Positions 15,178-23,466 of a stretch of DNA of 32,837 bases are shown here, piece after piece. Source of the DNA: an uncultured Porphyromonadaceae bacterium (lineage in GTDB: Bacteria > Bacteroidota > Bacteroidia > Bacteroidales > Muribaculaceae); NCBI GenBank assembly GCA_947175665.1, contig CAMWNR010000012.1:1-32837 (forward strand). Direction: 5' to 3'. The notes under the pieces are model-generated. The model was not told the origin of the DNA. It did no database searches and worked only from the letters and a program-made list of their open reading frames with translations. Numbering within the stretch: position 1 is the first letter of the stretch; every line of letters begins with the position of its first letter. Position numbers and translations under genes: made by a program.

Positions 15178-15552
15178 ATGAATACACAGCAAAATACATC
15201 AGAAAAGTATTATCTCGTAAGTTTTGGAAATTCAAGCAAGTATATCCTTCATGACACAGCCTCAGGCAAAGACTCGCTTCTTACCAAAATAGAAGCAGAA
15301 CTCAACGGATATCTGCGTGATAAATTTCCCGATGAGGCCTTTGCATACTACACTGCTCCGCGCGTAGAGGATATAGATAATTCTGCAGACTATGCAAGTT
15401 ATCCGCGTCTGGACGCCAAAGCAATGGAAGACATCAAGGATGTACTGTCGCGCGAGGTAAGCAATATGGAGTCACAGAATCGTCTTGACTCAAATGCTCC
15501 ATACGCCAATGTAAATCCCGCAGCCGCCGATATACCCCATATCCTCGGCTGA
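15178..15552 (+). CDS. Small conserved-looking protein of unknown function
   Basis: 124 residues, soluble and acidic, no signal peptide, TM helix or known motif. It has a KYYLVSFGNSSKYIL start, a central helix (LTKIEAELNGYLRDKF) and a Pro/Asn-rich tail. It starts at ATG 15178 after an AT-rich 73-bp leader. Normal codon use and the intact frame argue for a real gene. It converges with the aldose epimerase gene, 68 nt apart. Confidence 0.7.
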   Translation: MNTQQNTSEKYYLVSFGNSSKYILHDTASGKDSLLTKIEAELNGYLRDKFPDEAFAYYTAPRVEDIDNSADYASYPRLDAKAMEDIKDVLSREVSNMESQNRLDSNAPYANVNPAAADIPHILG

Positions 15553-15620
15553 TAATCAAGGTCGCTATCCGAGACCTGAAAAATCACTCTCTTAAAGGTC
15601 GGTAGGGCCGTTCCGGCAGG

Positions 15621-16703
15621 CTATGATAAAAACCGATAAACGATAGTACGTCGGTAAGGGTGTTGAGCGTCAATATATTGTGAAGGGAATCCGGGGTGAT
15701 TGGGGGCATCCGGGAAGCCCTGTGCCTCTATAGCGATACCATCATAATCCTCATAACCCTTCCCACTGCGATTGCACGCACTTCCGCTCAACCAATTGCC
15801 CGAATAAACCTGCACACCCGGCTGGTCGGTATCGATATGAAGAGATCGTCCGGATTTAAGTGAGGAGAGTACCACGGCATCTTCAACCATTGCGGTCTCA
15901 ATCCATTTATCCGCACCGGCAGGGAGTGACTCGCTATCTACGCTGCGATCTATAACCCAGCAATTATCATAACCTTTGCCATATCGTAAAGCCGGGAAAT
16001 CTTTTTTGAGGTCGGTCTCTATACTTTTAGGGGTAGTGAAATCCATAGGGGTATCAGCCACATCGGCCAGATTACCTGTGGGGGCGAGAGTATCATCCGT
16101 CTCCACCCATTTTTGTGCCTTAATTTCGAGTAGATGAGAAAGGGCAGAACCGGAGTCGGCACCATCAAGATTCCAATAAGCGTGATTGGTAAGGTTGACT
16201 ACCGTAGGAGCATCGGTATCTGCTTCTAAAGATATAGACAACTCATTATCCTCACTCCAGCGATACTCCACTACCGCATTCAGATTAGCCGGATAATTCT
16301 CATCACCATCGGGTGAGAAGAGGGAGAAGCGTACACCATTGCTCAATAACTCAGTATCCCAGATTTTATTTTGAAAACCCTGAGGCCCTCCGTGCAGGTG
16401 ATGCGGCCCGCAATTTATAGCCAATTGATATGTGCGGTCGCCCACCCGGAGATGACCGTGTGCAATACGGTTGGCATATCGGCCGGCGGTTTTACCCATA
16501 CACGGTCCATCATTAAGATAATCAGCCGGATCGGCATAGCCGAGGCATACATTTTCGATCTTTCCATCGCGGTCAGGCACCTCTACGCCCACAATGCCGG
16601 CACCGAGAGAAGAGAGAGTCACAGCGGCTCCCTTGCTATTTACAATTCTGATCCATTTTACATCGCCTGCCTCGCAGGGATAACTGTTTACGCTGATTTC
16701 CAT
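15621..16703 (-). CDS. galM: Aldose 1-epimerase (mutarotase)
   Basis: 360 residues with the galactose mutarotase fold motifs: GRYANRI (74-80), HHLHGG (101-106), NLTNHAYWNL (170-179) with His174 as the catalytic acid, GYDNCWVI with Asp246, and the catalytic base Glu326 in GIAIEAQGFPDAPNHPGF. It interconverts alpha and beta anomers of hexoses such as galactose or glucose. There is no signal peptide, so it is cytoplasmic. A TATATTTG box lies upstream on the minus strand. It is not next to other sugar genes. Confidence 0.95.
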   Translation of the reverse strand: MEISVNSYPCEAGDVKWIRIVNSKGAAVTLSSLGAGIVGVEVPDRDGKIENVCLGYADPADYLNDGPCMGKTAGRYANRIAHGHLRVGDRTYQLAINCGPHHLHGGPQGFQNKIWDTELLSNGVRFSLFSPDGDENYPANLNAVVEYRWSEDNELSISLEADTDAPTVVNLTNHAYWNLDGADSGSALSHLLEIKAQKWVETDDTLAPTGNLADVADTPMDFTTPKSIETDLKKDFPALRYGKGYDNCWVIDRSVDSESLPAGADKWIETAMVEDAVVLSSLKSGRSLHIDTDQPGVQVYSGNWLSGSACNRSGKGYEDYDGIAIEAQGFPDAPNHPGFPSQYIDAQHPYRRTIVYRFLS

Positions 16704-16739
16704 GATATGATGAGGTATTATTTATCTACATTATACGTT

Positions 16740-16747
16740 CAAATATA
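16740..16747 (-). promoter_or_regulatory. Promoter -7 box for galM
   Basis: Read on the minus strand this is TATATTTG, a full match to TAnnTTTG, 37 nt before the galM start. Confidence 0.5.
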
Positions 16748-16787
16748 ATAATAAATTCTTATAAAATAAAACTATAGAAAAATTCAC

Positions 16788-16795
16788 TAACTTTG
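16788..16795 (+). promoter_or_regulatory. Plus-strand -7 box for a possible small RNA
   Basis: TAACTTTG matches TAnnTTTG in full. A start around 16802 would give a short transcript ending at the terminator 16827-16862. The -33 position lacks a clear TTTG. Confidence 0.45.
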
Positions 16796-16801
16796 CCTTG
16801 T

Positions 16802-16864
16802 TATCGATTGTATAACGACATGATTGACCGCATTACCGTAAATGCGGTTTTAATTTTTATTTAG
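16802..16864 (+). ncRNA. Candidate small RNA or 14-codon peptide
   Basis: About 60 nt lie between a TAACTTTG box and an intrinsic terminator, in the gap between two minus-strand genes. The transcript could fold into GTTAT/ATAAC (16800-16817) and then the terminator stem. A short frame MIDRITVNAVLIFI (16820-16864) overlaps the stem and may be chance. Only the promoter plus terminator arrangement supports a gene. Confidence 0.35.
16827..16862 (+). terminator. Intrinsic terminator, plus strand
   Basis: ACCGCATT (16827-16834) pairs with AATGCGGT (16841-16848) around ACCGTA, followed by TTTTAATTTTTATTT. No poly-U follows on the minus strand. Confidence 0.65.
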
Positions 16865-16916
16865 GAGTTACTTGACATTGTATTTTAGTTACTCACATAT
16901 AGCCGATTTAACAGGG

Positions 16917-18290
16917 TCAATCTTGAATTGTCCAAAAGCCGGCATTATCCTTTCCTTCATGCCTTAATACTCCAATATTCTGCATGGCGGCTAAGTCACG
17001 CTCAATGGTGCGCTGACTCACCGACAAAGTCTCCGACATTTGACGTCCGGTTATTGTCGGAGTCGTTTGTATGAGATTGAGTATTTTCTGTTGACGCTCA
17101 GTTAGTTTTGTCTTCGACATGTCTCCGACATTATCTCCGACATGCGATATTTCGGAGGATGCAAAAATAGTGGTTTGAAATTGAGTTGGAGTGGATTTAA
17201 ACACCGGTTTCAATTCATCTCTGTACCCATCCAAAGCCTTTGTCTCTTTACGAATACGCAAAAGTCCACTACCTCGCTTTTCCATATAGTCCAATTGAGC
17301 CATTACATTAGCAAGTATTGGATTGCGTCTTTCGGAAGAAACATCAGCAATATCCAAGTCTTGAATAAGCGCACCATTATACATTCCACCGGGCGACGTT
17401 ACGGTAATGCGATTGTCATAAATATCAAGATGCACCTCGCCTCCGATTACGGTATAATCACGATGGATGAGATGATTAACCATTGTTTCAAGAATAGCGC
17501 GTTCAGCATATTCGGGTTTGTTTTTACGACCATTCGGTAGTTTTTCCCAACCTCTCTTTGTATTTGATTTCACAAAGTTCATCGCTTCACGCAACAATAG
17601 AAGGATATTCCCGGAGAACTCTGCATCGTTGATAGCATCATCCTTTTCCTGTCCATCCCACCGCGTACAGTATAAACGTGATTGCGATAGTCGACAGTCA
17701 TCGGTAAATAGTGTCCCTGCGTTAGTTAGGCATCCATTATTCCCAAGAAGCCCAAATGATAGAAGATATTTCTTATTCCACTCTTGGTTTGTGCGCGTTT
17801 TGAATGTATTTGCTAAAATTGTGAATGATGACTCCTCAGATTTATAGTCTGTTTTCAAAGAATCGAACGTTCTGTTTGAGCCCTTCAATACCAATCTAAC
17901 CATTTGTTCAGGGGATGCAGGTACGCTTTCATCACCAATGCGAATGAAAGCAATATACTGTCCATCACCGATATAATAATATGGTGTATAGTGACCGCCA
18001 TAAACTTTCAGTTGCAGAATGTCAAGGTCATTTATTCGTTGGGGAATCATCTCAACATCAGGCAAAGGATCCATGTAGTCACGAATCTTCTTGCTGATGA
18101 TTTCGCAAACACCCTGCACATCATCAAGACCCTTGATTACGCCATCATTATCTATACCAAAGAAAAGGGAACCTCCAAAACCATTGGCAAAGGCACTTAC
18201 GCTTTTAAGCCAACTTTTGGGTTTTCTTTCCTCTAACATCAATTTAAAATCATACGCTGTGCATTCTGCAATCAGGGTCTCTAATTTCAT
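16917..18290 (-). CDS. AlbA_2 (Schlafen-type) domain regulator with wHTH
   Basis: 457 residues. The N-terminal AlbA_2 domain (about 10-120) has FANGFGGSLFFGIDNDGVIK; it is followed by the ATP-binding/RecG-like C-terminal module with NHLIHRDY and EVHLDIYDNRITVTSPGG. A C-terminal winged helix (about 395-457, SVSQRTIERDLAAMQNIGVL) is of the DeoR type. Such proteins are annotated as ATP-binding transcriptional regulators; targets are unknown. It is a stand-alone gene; AlbA_2 proteins are often accessory and scattered. The start ATG at 18290 is 421 bp from the divergent calcium pump gene. Confidence 0.88.
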   Translation of the reverse strand: MKLETLIAECTAYDFKLMLEERKPKSWLKSVSAFANGFGGSLFFGIDNDGVIKGLDDVQGVCEIISKKIRDYMDPLPDVEMIPQRINDLDILQLKVYGGHYTPYYYIGDGQYIAFIRIGDESVPASPEQMVRLVLKGSNRTFDSLKTDYKSEESSFTILANTFKTRTNQEWNKKYLLSFGLLGNNGCLTNAGTLFTDDCRLSQSRLYCTRWDGQEKDDAINDAEFSGNILLLLREAMNFVKSNTKRGWEKLPNGRKNKPEYAERAILETMVNHLIHRDYTVIGGEVHLDIYDNRITVTSPGGMYNGALIQDLDIADVSSERRNPILANVMAQLDYMEKRGSGLLRIRKETKALDGYRDELKPVFKSTPTQFQTTIFASSEISHVGDNVGDMSKTKLTERQQKILNLIQTTPTITGRQMSETLSVSQRTIERDLAAMQNIGVLRHEGKDNAGFWTIQD

Positions 18291-18472
18291 TCTTCTGATG
18301 GGATTTCCTATTTAATAATTAACGCTAATCAGACGGTAAAATTACTAAAAATCCGTGAGATACGGAAGCGTTGACTATGAATTAACAATGATCAGATGAT
18401 AAAGCACAGTAGGAGAAGAAGGATGGAATACTTACATCAACCTCAATGATTCGGTAATTATTACCCAATCAT

Positions 18473-18637
18473 TGTAATTAAGCAGTAAAAGAATATCTTG
18501 TGGGTTGGGGTCTTAATCTTTTGGGCTAATTTCCAATTGTAACTCAGTTAGATGCAAAATATCTTCGTTCGTGTGGCATCAAAATTAACACAAAAATATT
18601 GAAGTTTTCTATGCATATTAATTTTAATTACTTACTT
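18473..18637 (+). repeat. Dispersed structured element, copy A
   Basis: It aligns along its whole length to 26824-26986 at roughly 80 per cent by eye, with shared blocks such as GGCTAATTTCCAATTGT, ATATTGAAGTTTT and TTAATTTTAATTACTTACTT. It contains GATGC (18551-18555) pairing with GCATC (18576-18580). Both copies lie directly upstream of a membrane-protein gene and point the same way. Confidence 0.8.
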
Positions 18638-18654
18638 ATCTGGTCAAAAAGCGT

Positions 18655-18662
18655 TATTTTTG
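18655..18662 (+). promoter_or_regulatory. Promoter -7 box for the calcium pump
   Basis: TATTTTTG matches TAnnTTTG in full, 49 nt before the start codon and 17 nt behind the dispersed element. Confidence 0.5.
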
Positions 18663-18711
18663 TAGAATATTAGTCGATACTAATACTTAAACCATCAATA
18701 ACCGAAACAAG

Positions 18712-21366
18712 ATGCAGCATAACAGATATACCGGTCTTACCGACAGCGAAGTAGAGCAGAGTCGTGCGCTACATGGTGTAAATCTGCTTACACCTCCTGA
18801 GAAAGTTTCTTTGCTGAAGAAATTTCTCGAGAAATTTAACGACCCGCTGATAATCATTCTTTTGATAGCGGGTGCTCTCTCTATCGGAATCTCCTGTTAT
18901 GAATATTGGGTGCTACGTCAGGGTGCGGGAGTATTTTTCGAACCGTTAGGAATCTTTATGGCAATCCTTCTTGCCACCGGCTTGGCTTTTATATTCGAAT
19001 TAAAGGCTGATAAAGAGTTTGCACTGTTAAATCAGGTCAATGACGACCAGCCCGTACAGGTTATCCGTAACGGCCATACCACACTCGTACCAAAGCGTGA
19101 CGTAGTGGTTGACGACATTGTGATTCTTAACACCGGTGATGAGGTACCCGCTGACGGAGAGTTGCTTGAAGCCGTATCTCTTAATATCGATGAGTCGACA
19201 CTTACCGGCGAACCGGTGTGTCATAAGACAGTAATAGCAGACCAATTTGACTCAGATGCAACCTTCCCGTCCAATCACGCCATGCGTGGCACTAAAATAA
19301 TGGAAGGCCACGGGGTGATGAGGGTATTTGCTGTAGGTGATAGTACCGAAAACGGTAAGGTATATGAATCTGCAAGAATCGATGATAGTGTACGCACTCC
19401 GCTCAACGAGCAACTCGATCGACTCGGCAAACTGATTACCCGGGCATCGTATGTCATAGCAGCCCTTATAGTAATAGGGCGAATAGCGATGTATTTTATA
19501 AATATCTCTGAGTGGGATTGGATCGGTTTTATAGCATATTTCCTGCAGACACTGATGATCGCGGTGACCCTTATCGTTGTAGCCGTACCCGAAGGGTTGC
19601 CGATGGCGGTTACACTCTCCCTGGCATACTCCATGCGACGGATGCTAAAGACCAACAACCTTGTGCGCCGTATGCACGCCTGTGAGACGATGGGTGCCAC
19701 CACAGTGATATGCACCGATAAGACCGGCACCCTCACCCGCAATCAGATGCAGGTGGCTGATATTAAAATTTTCGGCTATCCCCCTGCCGAAATTCTTTAC
19801 GAGGGGTTGGCGGTTAATTCCACCGCCTCTCTCGACCTTACGGCCGATACTCCGCAGGTACTCGGTAGTCCCACCGAGGGGGCTTTGCTGTTATGGTTGC
19901 GCAATCAGGGTGAAGATTATAGCCGGTTGCGTGATAACGCTCTTAGGATAGAAGAGTTACCCTTCTCGACCGAGCGGAAATATATGGCCACTATGGTGCA
20001 ATCTGTTACCGGCAAGAAGATACTTTATGTAAAAGGGGCACCGGAGATAGTATTCGGAATGTGTAAAGATACCGCCGGAGTTACAAAAGAGGAGATAGAT
20101 GCACAATTAAGTGTATATCAAGGTCAGGCTATGCGCACCTTGGGATTGGCGTATGCCGAGCGGCAAGATAACGGGTCACCTTTTCAGGATGGTAAGATTA
20201 CCGATGCGCCACTCATTTTTCTCGGTATCATTGCTATCTCCGACCCTGTGCGCGAGGATGTGCCTGAGGCGGTGAGAGAGGTATCCGAAGCGGGAATAAA
20301 AATCAAGATAGTTACCGGAGATACTCCCGGCACAGCAAAGGAGATTGGACGTCAGATAGGCCTTTGGGATGATAACGTGGATACCGATGAGAATATAATC
20401 ACCGGGAGTGAGTTTGCCGACCTCGATGATGCCACTTTAAGGAAGAGAGTAAACAGCCTGAAGATTATAGCCCGTGCGCGTCCGCTCGATAAGAAGCGGC
20501 TTGTAGAGGGGCTGCAGGCCAATAACGAAGTAGTGGCCGTAACCGGTGACGGAACCAATGACGCTCCTGCTCTTAAAGCAGCGCATGTAGGATTGTCGAT
20601 GGGCGATGGTACATCGGTAGCCAAAGAGGCCTCCGATATAACGATCATCGACAACTCATTCTCATCGATAGGGCGGGCGGTAATGTGGGGACGCTCATTA
20701 TATCGCAATATACAGCGCTTCATACTCTTCCAGATGACGGTCAATGTAGCAGCATGTCTGATAGTGCTGGTCGGAGCGTTTATGGGTATGCAGTCACCGC
20801 TGACAGTGACCCAGATGCTATGGGTAAATCTGATAATGGATACATTTGCCGCTATGGCGCTCGCTTCACTCCCCCCGTCGGCCGGAGTGATGAGAGAGAA
20901 ACCTCGGTCGCGCGCGGCTTTCATCATCAGCCGGCCGATGTGGAGGTCTATAATAGGTACGGGAGGAATATTTTTTATAATACTCTTGGCGCTCCTCTAT
21001 TACTTTGAGCATACCGATCTCACCTCACTCTCTCAGATCGGACATCTGACACTTGGTTCCTCAACCGGACTTAGCGGATATGAATTGTCGCTCTTTTTCA
21101 CGATATTTGTATTTCTGCAGTTCTGGAATATGTTTAATGCCCGAGCCTTCGGCACCGGCCGGTCGGCCTTTCATTTTAAAGATTGCGGCGGGTTTATACT
21201 GATAGCGGTAATGATATTTTTCGGTCAGATATTGATAGTGGAGTGCGGTGGTGAGTTTTTTAATGTAGTGCCGCTTGCCCTCATTGACTGGATTATCATA
21301 ATCGTATCAACCTCGACGGTACTGTGGATAGGAGAAATGGTACGGGTATTGCGGAGAAAATCGTAA
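18712..21366 (+). CDS. Calcium-translocating P-type ATPase, PMCA type
   Basis: 884 residues, full length for P2B-like pumps. The cation-transporter N-domain starts YTGLTDSEVEQSRALHGVN. Then come TM1-2, the actuator domain with LTGEP, PEGLP in M4 (293-297), the phosphorylation site DKTGTLT with Asp336, KGAPE in the nucleotide domain, GDGTNDAPAL from 612, and six C-terminal TM helices including NLIMD. The PEGLP and the M6 N/D residues point to Ca2+; substrate is by family. It acts in the inner membrane, exporting Ca2+ at the cost of ATP. It is monocistronic with its own promoter. Confidence 0.95.
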   Translation: MQHNRYTGLTDSEVEQSRALHGVNLLTPPEKVSLLKKFLEKFNDPLIIILLIAGALSIGISCYEYWVLRQGAGVFFEPLGIFMAILLATGLAFIFELKADKEFALLNQVNDDQPVQVIRNGHTTLVPKRDVVVDDIVILNTGDEVPADGELLEAVSLNIDESTLTGEPVCHKTVIADQFDSDATFPSNHAMRGTKIMEGHGVMRVFAVGDSTENGKVYESARIDDSVRTPLNEQLDRLGKLITRASYVIAALIVIGRIAMYFINISEWDWIGFIAYFLQTLMIAVTLIVVAVPEGLPMAVTLSLAYSMRRMLKTNNLVRRMHACETMGATTVICTDKTGTLTRNQMQVADIKIFGYPPAEILYEGLAVNSTASLDLTADTPQVLGSPTEGALLLWLRNQGEDYSRLRDNALRIEELPFSTERKYMATMVQSVTGKKILYVKGAPEIVFGMCKDTAGVTKEEIDAQLSVYQGQAMRTLGLAYAERQDNGSPFQDGKITDAPLIFLGIIAISDPVREDVPEAVREVSEAGIKIKIVTGDTPGTAKEIGRQIGLWDDNVDTDENIITGSEFADLDDATLRKRVNSLKIIARARPLDKKRLVEGLQANNEVVAVTGDGTNDAPALKAAHVGLSMGDGTSVAKEASDITIIDNSFSSIGRAVMWGRSLYRNIQRFILFQMTVNVAACLIVLVGAFMGMQSPLTVTQMLWVNLIMDTFAAMALASLPPSAGVMREKPRSRAAFIISRPMWRSIIGTGGIFFIILLALLYYFEHTDLTSLSQIGHLTLGSSTGLSGYELSLFFTIFVFLQFWNMFNARAFGTGRSAFHFKDCGGFILIAVMIFFGQILIVECGGEFFNVVPLALIDWIIIIVSTSTVLWIGEMVRVLRRKS

Positions 21367-21391
21367 GCGCCACAAAAAACATTTATATTTT

Positions 21392-21425
21392 TTTGACAGG
21401 ATTACGCATTTTTTTCTTAATTTTG
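21392..21425 (+). promoter_or_regulatory. Promoter of the TPR/OmpA lipoprotein gene
   Basis: -33 TTTG at 21392-21395 and -7 TAATTTTG at 21418-21425 are 22 bp apart, close to the Bacteroidota spacing. The leader then contains a hairpin CCCCC-TCATA-GGGGG (21437-21451). Confidence 0.6.
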
Positions 21426-21498
21426 TTGGTAGTTGCCCCCCTCATAGGGGGATGCCATGAAAAAATATTAAATACAACATATACAACCCTTTTTTAGA

Positions 21499-23193
21499 AT
21501 GAACAGACAGACTATCGGTGTTTCTCTTATGGCCACCCTCCTGCTTGCCGGGGGCTGCTCCAAGAAACTCGCTAATTTCAAGAGTGATTATTTCACTACC
21601 CTCCCTACTCCGCTTGAAAGTGTAGGGCAGAATGTACCCGGTACCGTTACCGCCAGCATACCGGCTAAATTTATGGTGAAAAATGCAAAAGTTACGGCCA
21701 CTCCCGTACTCACCTGGAATGCAATAGGTGCCACCGGTCAATATGCGGCCTCACCTGTATTGTTTCAGGGAGAAAATGTAAGAGACAACGGTCAGACTGT
21801 AAGTTATGCCAACGGCGGTCAGGTAAATATACCTTTCAACTTCCCCTATCAGCCGGAAATGGCTCAGAGTGATCTCTATCTCGAATTTTCGGTTGACCAG
21901 AACGGAAAGATTTATACCCTGCCCCGCGTCAAGGTAGGAAACGGTGTGATCGCTACCTCCACTCTCGCATCGGCCGAGACTGTAAAGCCCGCTACTGCCA
22001 AAGATGACTTCCAGCGGGTTATCTCCGAAAAATACAGCGCTGACATTCACTTCCTGGTAAATCAGGCCAATGTACGCGCAAGCGAAACGGCAAAGGCTGA
22101 TTATATAGACCTTAACCGTCGCCTTATGGAGGCCAATCAGGCTCCCAATATGGAGATCGCAGAGGTCAATATCAACTCTTACGCATCGCCCGAAGGTACT
22201 CTGGCATTTAACACCCAACTTGCCGAGAAGCGCGAGCAGAATACACAGAATTATGTGCAGAATCAGTTTAAGAAAGATAAGATAACCGAATTCGGCGAAC
22301 TCACCTCATCTTTCACACCCGAAGACTGGGAGGGATTCCGTAGCCTCGTGGAGAAGAGCAATATACAGGATAAGGATCTTATACTCAGTGTGCTATCGCT
22401 ATATAAAGATCCCGAAGAGAGAGAAAGAGAGATACGTAATATCTCCGCCGTATTCAACGAACTTGCCGACCAGATTCTTCCCCAACTGCGCTACTCACGC
22501 ATTCAGGCTACAATCAACGTAATCGGCAAGAGCGATCAGGAACTTATCGAACTCTACAATACCAATCCGCAAGCGCTCACAGTAGATGAAATCCTTTATG
22601 TAGCATCGCTCACCGATGACAATACCAAAAAGATGGAGATCTATTCAAAAGCAGCCTCGCTCTATCCCAATGATTACCGTGCGGTCAATAACCTCGGTAT
22701 GACCTATTACACCGCAGGAGATTACAAGGCAGCCTCAACAGCCTTTGAAAAGGCAGCCCGCATGGCACCGGAATCTAAAGAGGTAGAGATGAACCGCGGT
22801 TTGATATCAATGATCAACAAAGATTATAAGAAGGCCAACGAACAGTTTGGTGCCGCTGCAGGAGTACCGGAGAATGCCGATGCACTCGGTGTTTACTACC
22901 TTTCACAGGGAGAGGTGAATAATGCATTGCGCGCATTTGGAGATACAAAGACCAATAACGCTGCGCTTGCTCAGATTCTGGCAAAGGATTACAACGGAGC
23001 GAGAACCACACTCTCATCAATCTCCACCCCCGACGCGACTACATATTATCTCACCGCGATCCTCGGTGCGCGTACTCACAACGAGAATATGGTGATGAGT
23101 AACCTCCGTCAGGCCATCAAACTCGACAATACTCTCCGCGCCAAAGCGCAGAAAGACCTCGAATTTGCCGAGTATAACCTCTCCTACCTCTAA
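21499..23193 (+). CDS. TPR lipoprotein with OmpA-like segment
   Basis: 564 residues. It has a short signal peptide with lipobox LLAGGC, Cys20 lipidated. A beta-rich N-part (30-150) is followed by an OmpA-like segment (about 183-265) with INSYASPEGTLAFNTQLAEK, the peptidoglycan-associating type of motif, then TPR helices from about 389 (RAVNNLGMTYYTAGDYKAAS and following repeats) to the end. A periplasmic or outer-membrane scaffold role is likely. It has its own promoter with a GC hairpin in the leader and a strong terminator behind it. Confidence 0.85.
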   Translation: MNRQTIGVSLMATLLLAGGCSKKLANFKSDYFTTLPTPLESVGQNVPGTVTASIPAKFMVKNAKVTATPVLTWNAIGATGQYAASPVLFQGENVRDNGQTVSYANGGQVNIPFNFPYQPEMAQSDLYLEFSVDQNGKIYTLPRVKVGNGVIATSTLASAETVKPATAKDDFQRVISEKYSADIHFLVNQANVRASETAKADYIDLNRRLMEANQAPNMEIAEVNINSYASPEGTLAFNTQLAEKREQNTQNYVQNQFKKDKITEFGELTSSFTPEDWEGFRSLVEKSNIQDKDLILSVLSLYKDPEEREREIRNISAVFNELADQILPQLRYSRIQATINVIGKSDQELIELYNTNPQALTVDEILYVASLTDDNTKKMEIYSKAASLYPNDYRAVNNLGMTYYTAGDYKAASTAFEKAARMAPESKEVEMNRGLISMINKDYKKANEQFGAAAGVPENADALGVYYLSQGEVNNALRAFGDTKTNNAALAQILAKDYNGARTTLSSISTPDATTYYLTAILGARTHNENMVMSNLRQAIKLDNTLRAKAQKDLEFAEYNLSYL

Positions 23194-23267
23194 TCCCCCT
23201 TCCTCCCCTGCATATAGCGGTCCATACCCCGCACTGGGCAACATCCCCTCCTATCGAGGTATCAAGT

Positions 23268-23282
23268 ACCTGCACAGCAGGT
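23268..23282. repeat. Palindromic repeat ACCTGC-ACA-GCAGGT
   Basis: A 15-bp hairpin with 6-bp arms, followed closely by ATAAACCCG. It is similar in form and flank to the tandem palindromes near 32731 and 32783. Confidence 0.5.
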
Positions 23283-23291
23283 AAACGACAT

Positions 23292-23336
23292 AAACCCGCA
23301 CCGGTCAAAGGCAACCCCTTCTCCCGGTGCGGGTTT
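23292..23336. terminator. Strong hairpin terminator after the TPR lipoprotein gene
   Basis: AAACCCGCACCGG (23292-23304) pairs perfectly with CCGGTGCGGGTTT (23324-23336), 13 bp around a 19-nt loop. Short T and A runs at the stem base suit either strand. Confidence 0.7.
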
Positions 23337-23386
23337 CGTATCTCCTTATGCAAAAAGAGCCGGAGGGGTTAGATTTGGACGGTATT

Positions 23387-23417
23387 TTTGGTAATAGGGG
23401 AAAATTTCTTAATTTTG
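23387..23417 (+). promoter_or_regulatory. Promoter of nadB
   Basis: -33 TTTG at 23387-23390 and -7 TAATTTTG at 23410-23417, 19 bp apart, an excellent match to the Bacteroidota consensus. It supports an operon of nadB and the S41 protease gene. Confidence 0.65.
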
Positions 23418-23466
23418 TATTGATAGCCTCTTAGCGAATAGCGCAGTGAGGGGCAAACCTAAAAGT

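Larger units (their letters stand above)
18291..18711. other. 421-bp intergenic region upstream of the calcium pump
   Basis: No gene was seen. The first about 180 bp hold nothing clear. The rest is the dispersed structured element (18473-18637) and the pump promoter (18655-18662). Confidence 0.6.

Noticed and set aside
20352-20927. 191-codon minus-strand frame opposite the calcium pump
   Set aside because: Shadow of the conserved GDGTNDAPAL region; composition is typical of antisense translation.
23268-23336. Possible riboswitch between the TPR lipoprotein gene and nadB
   Set aside because: The structure is a simple palindrome plus terminator and lies upstream of the nadB promoter, so it would not be in the nadB leader.
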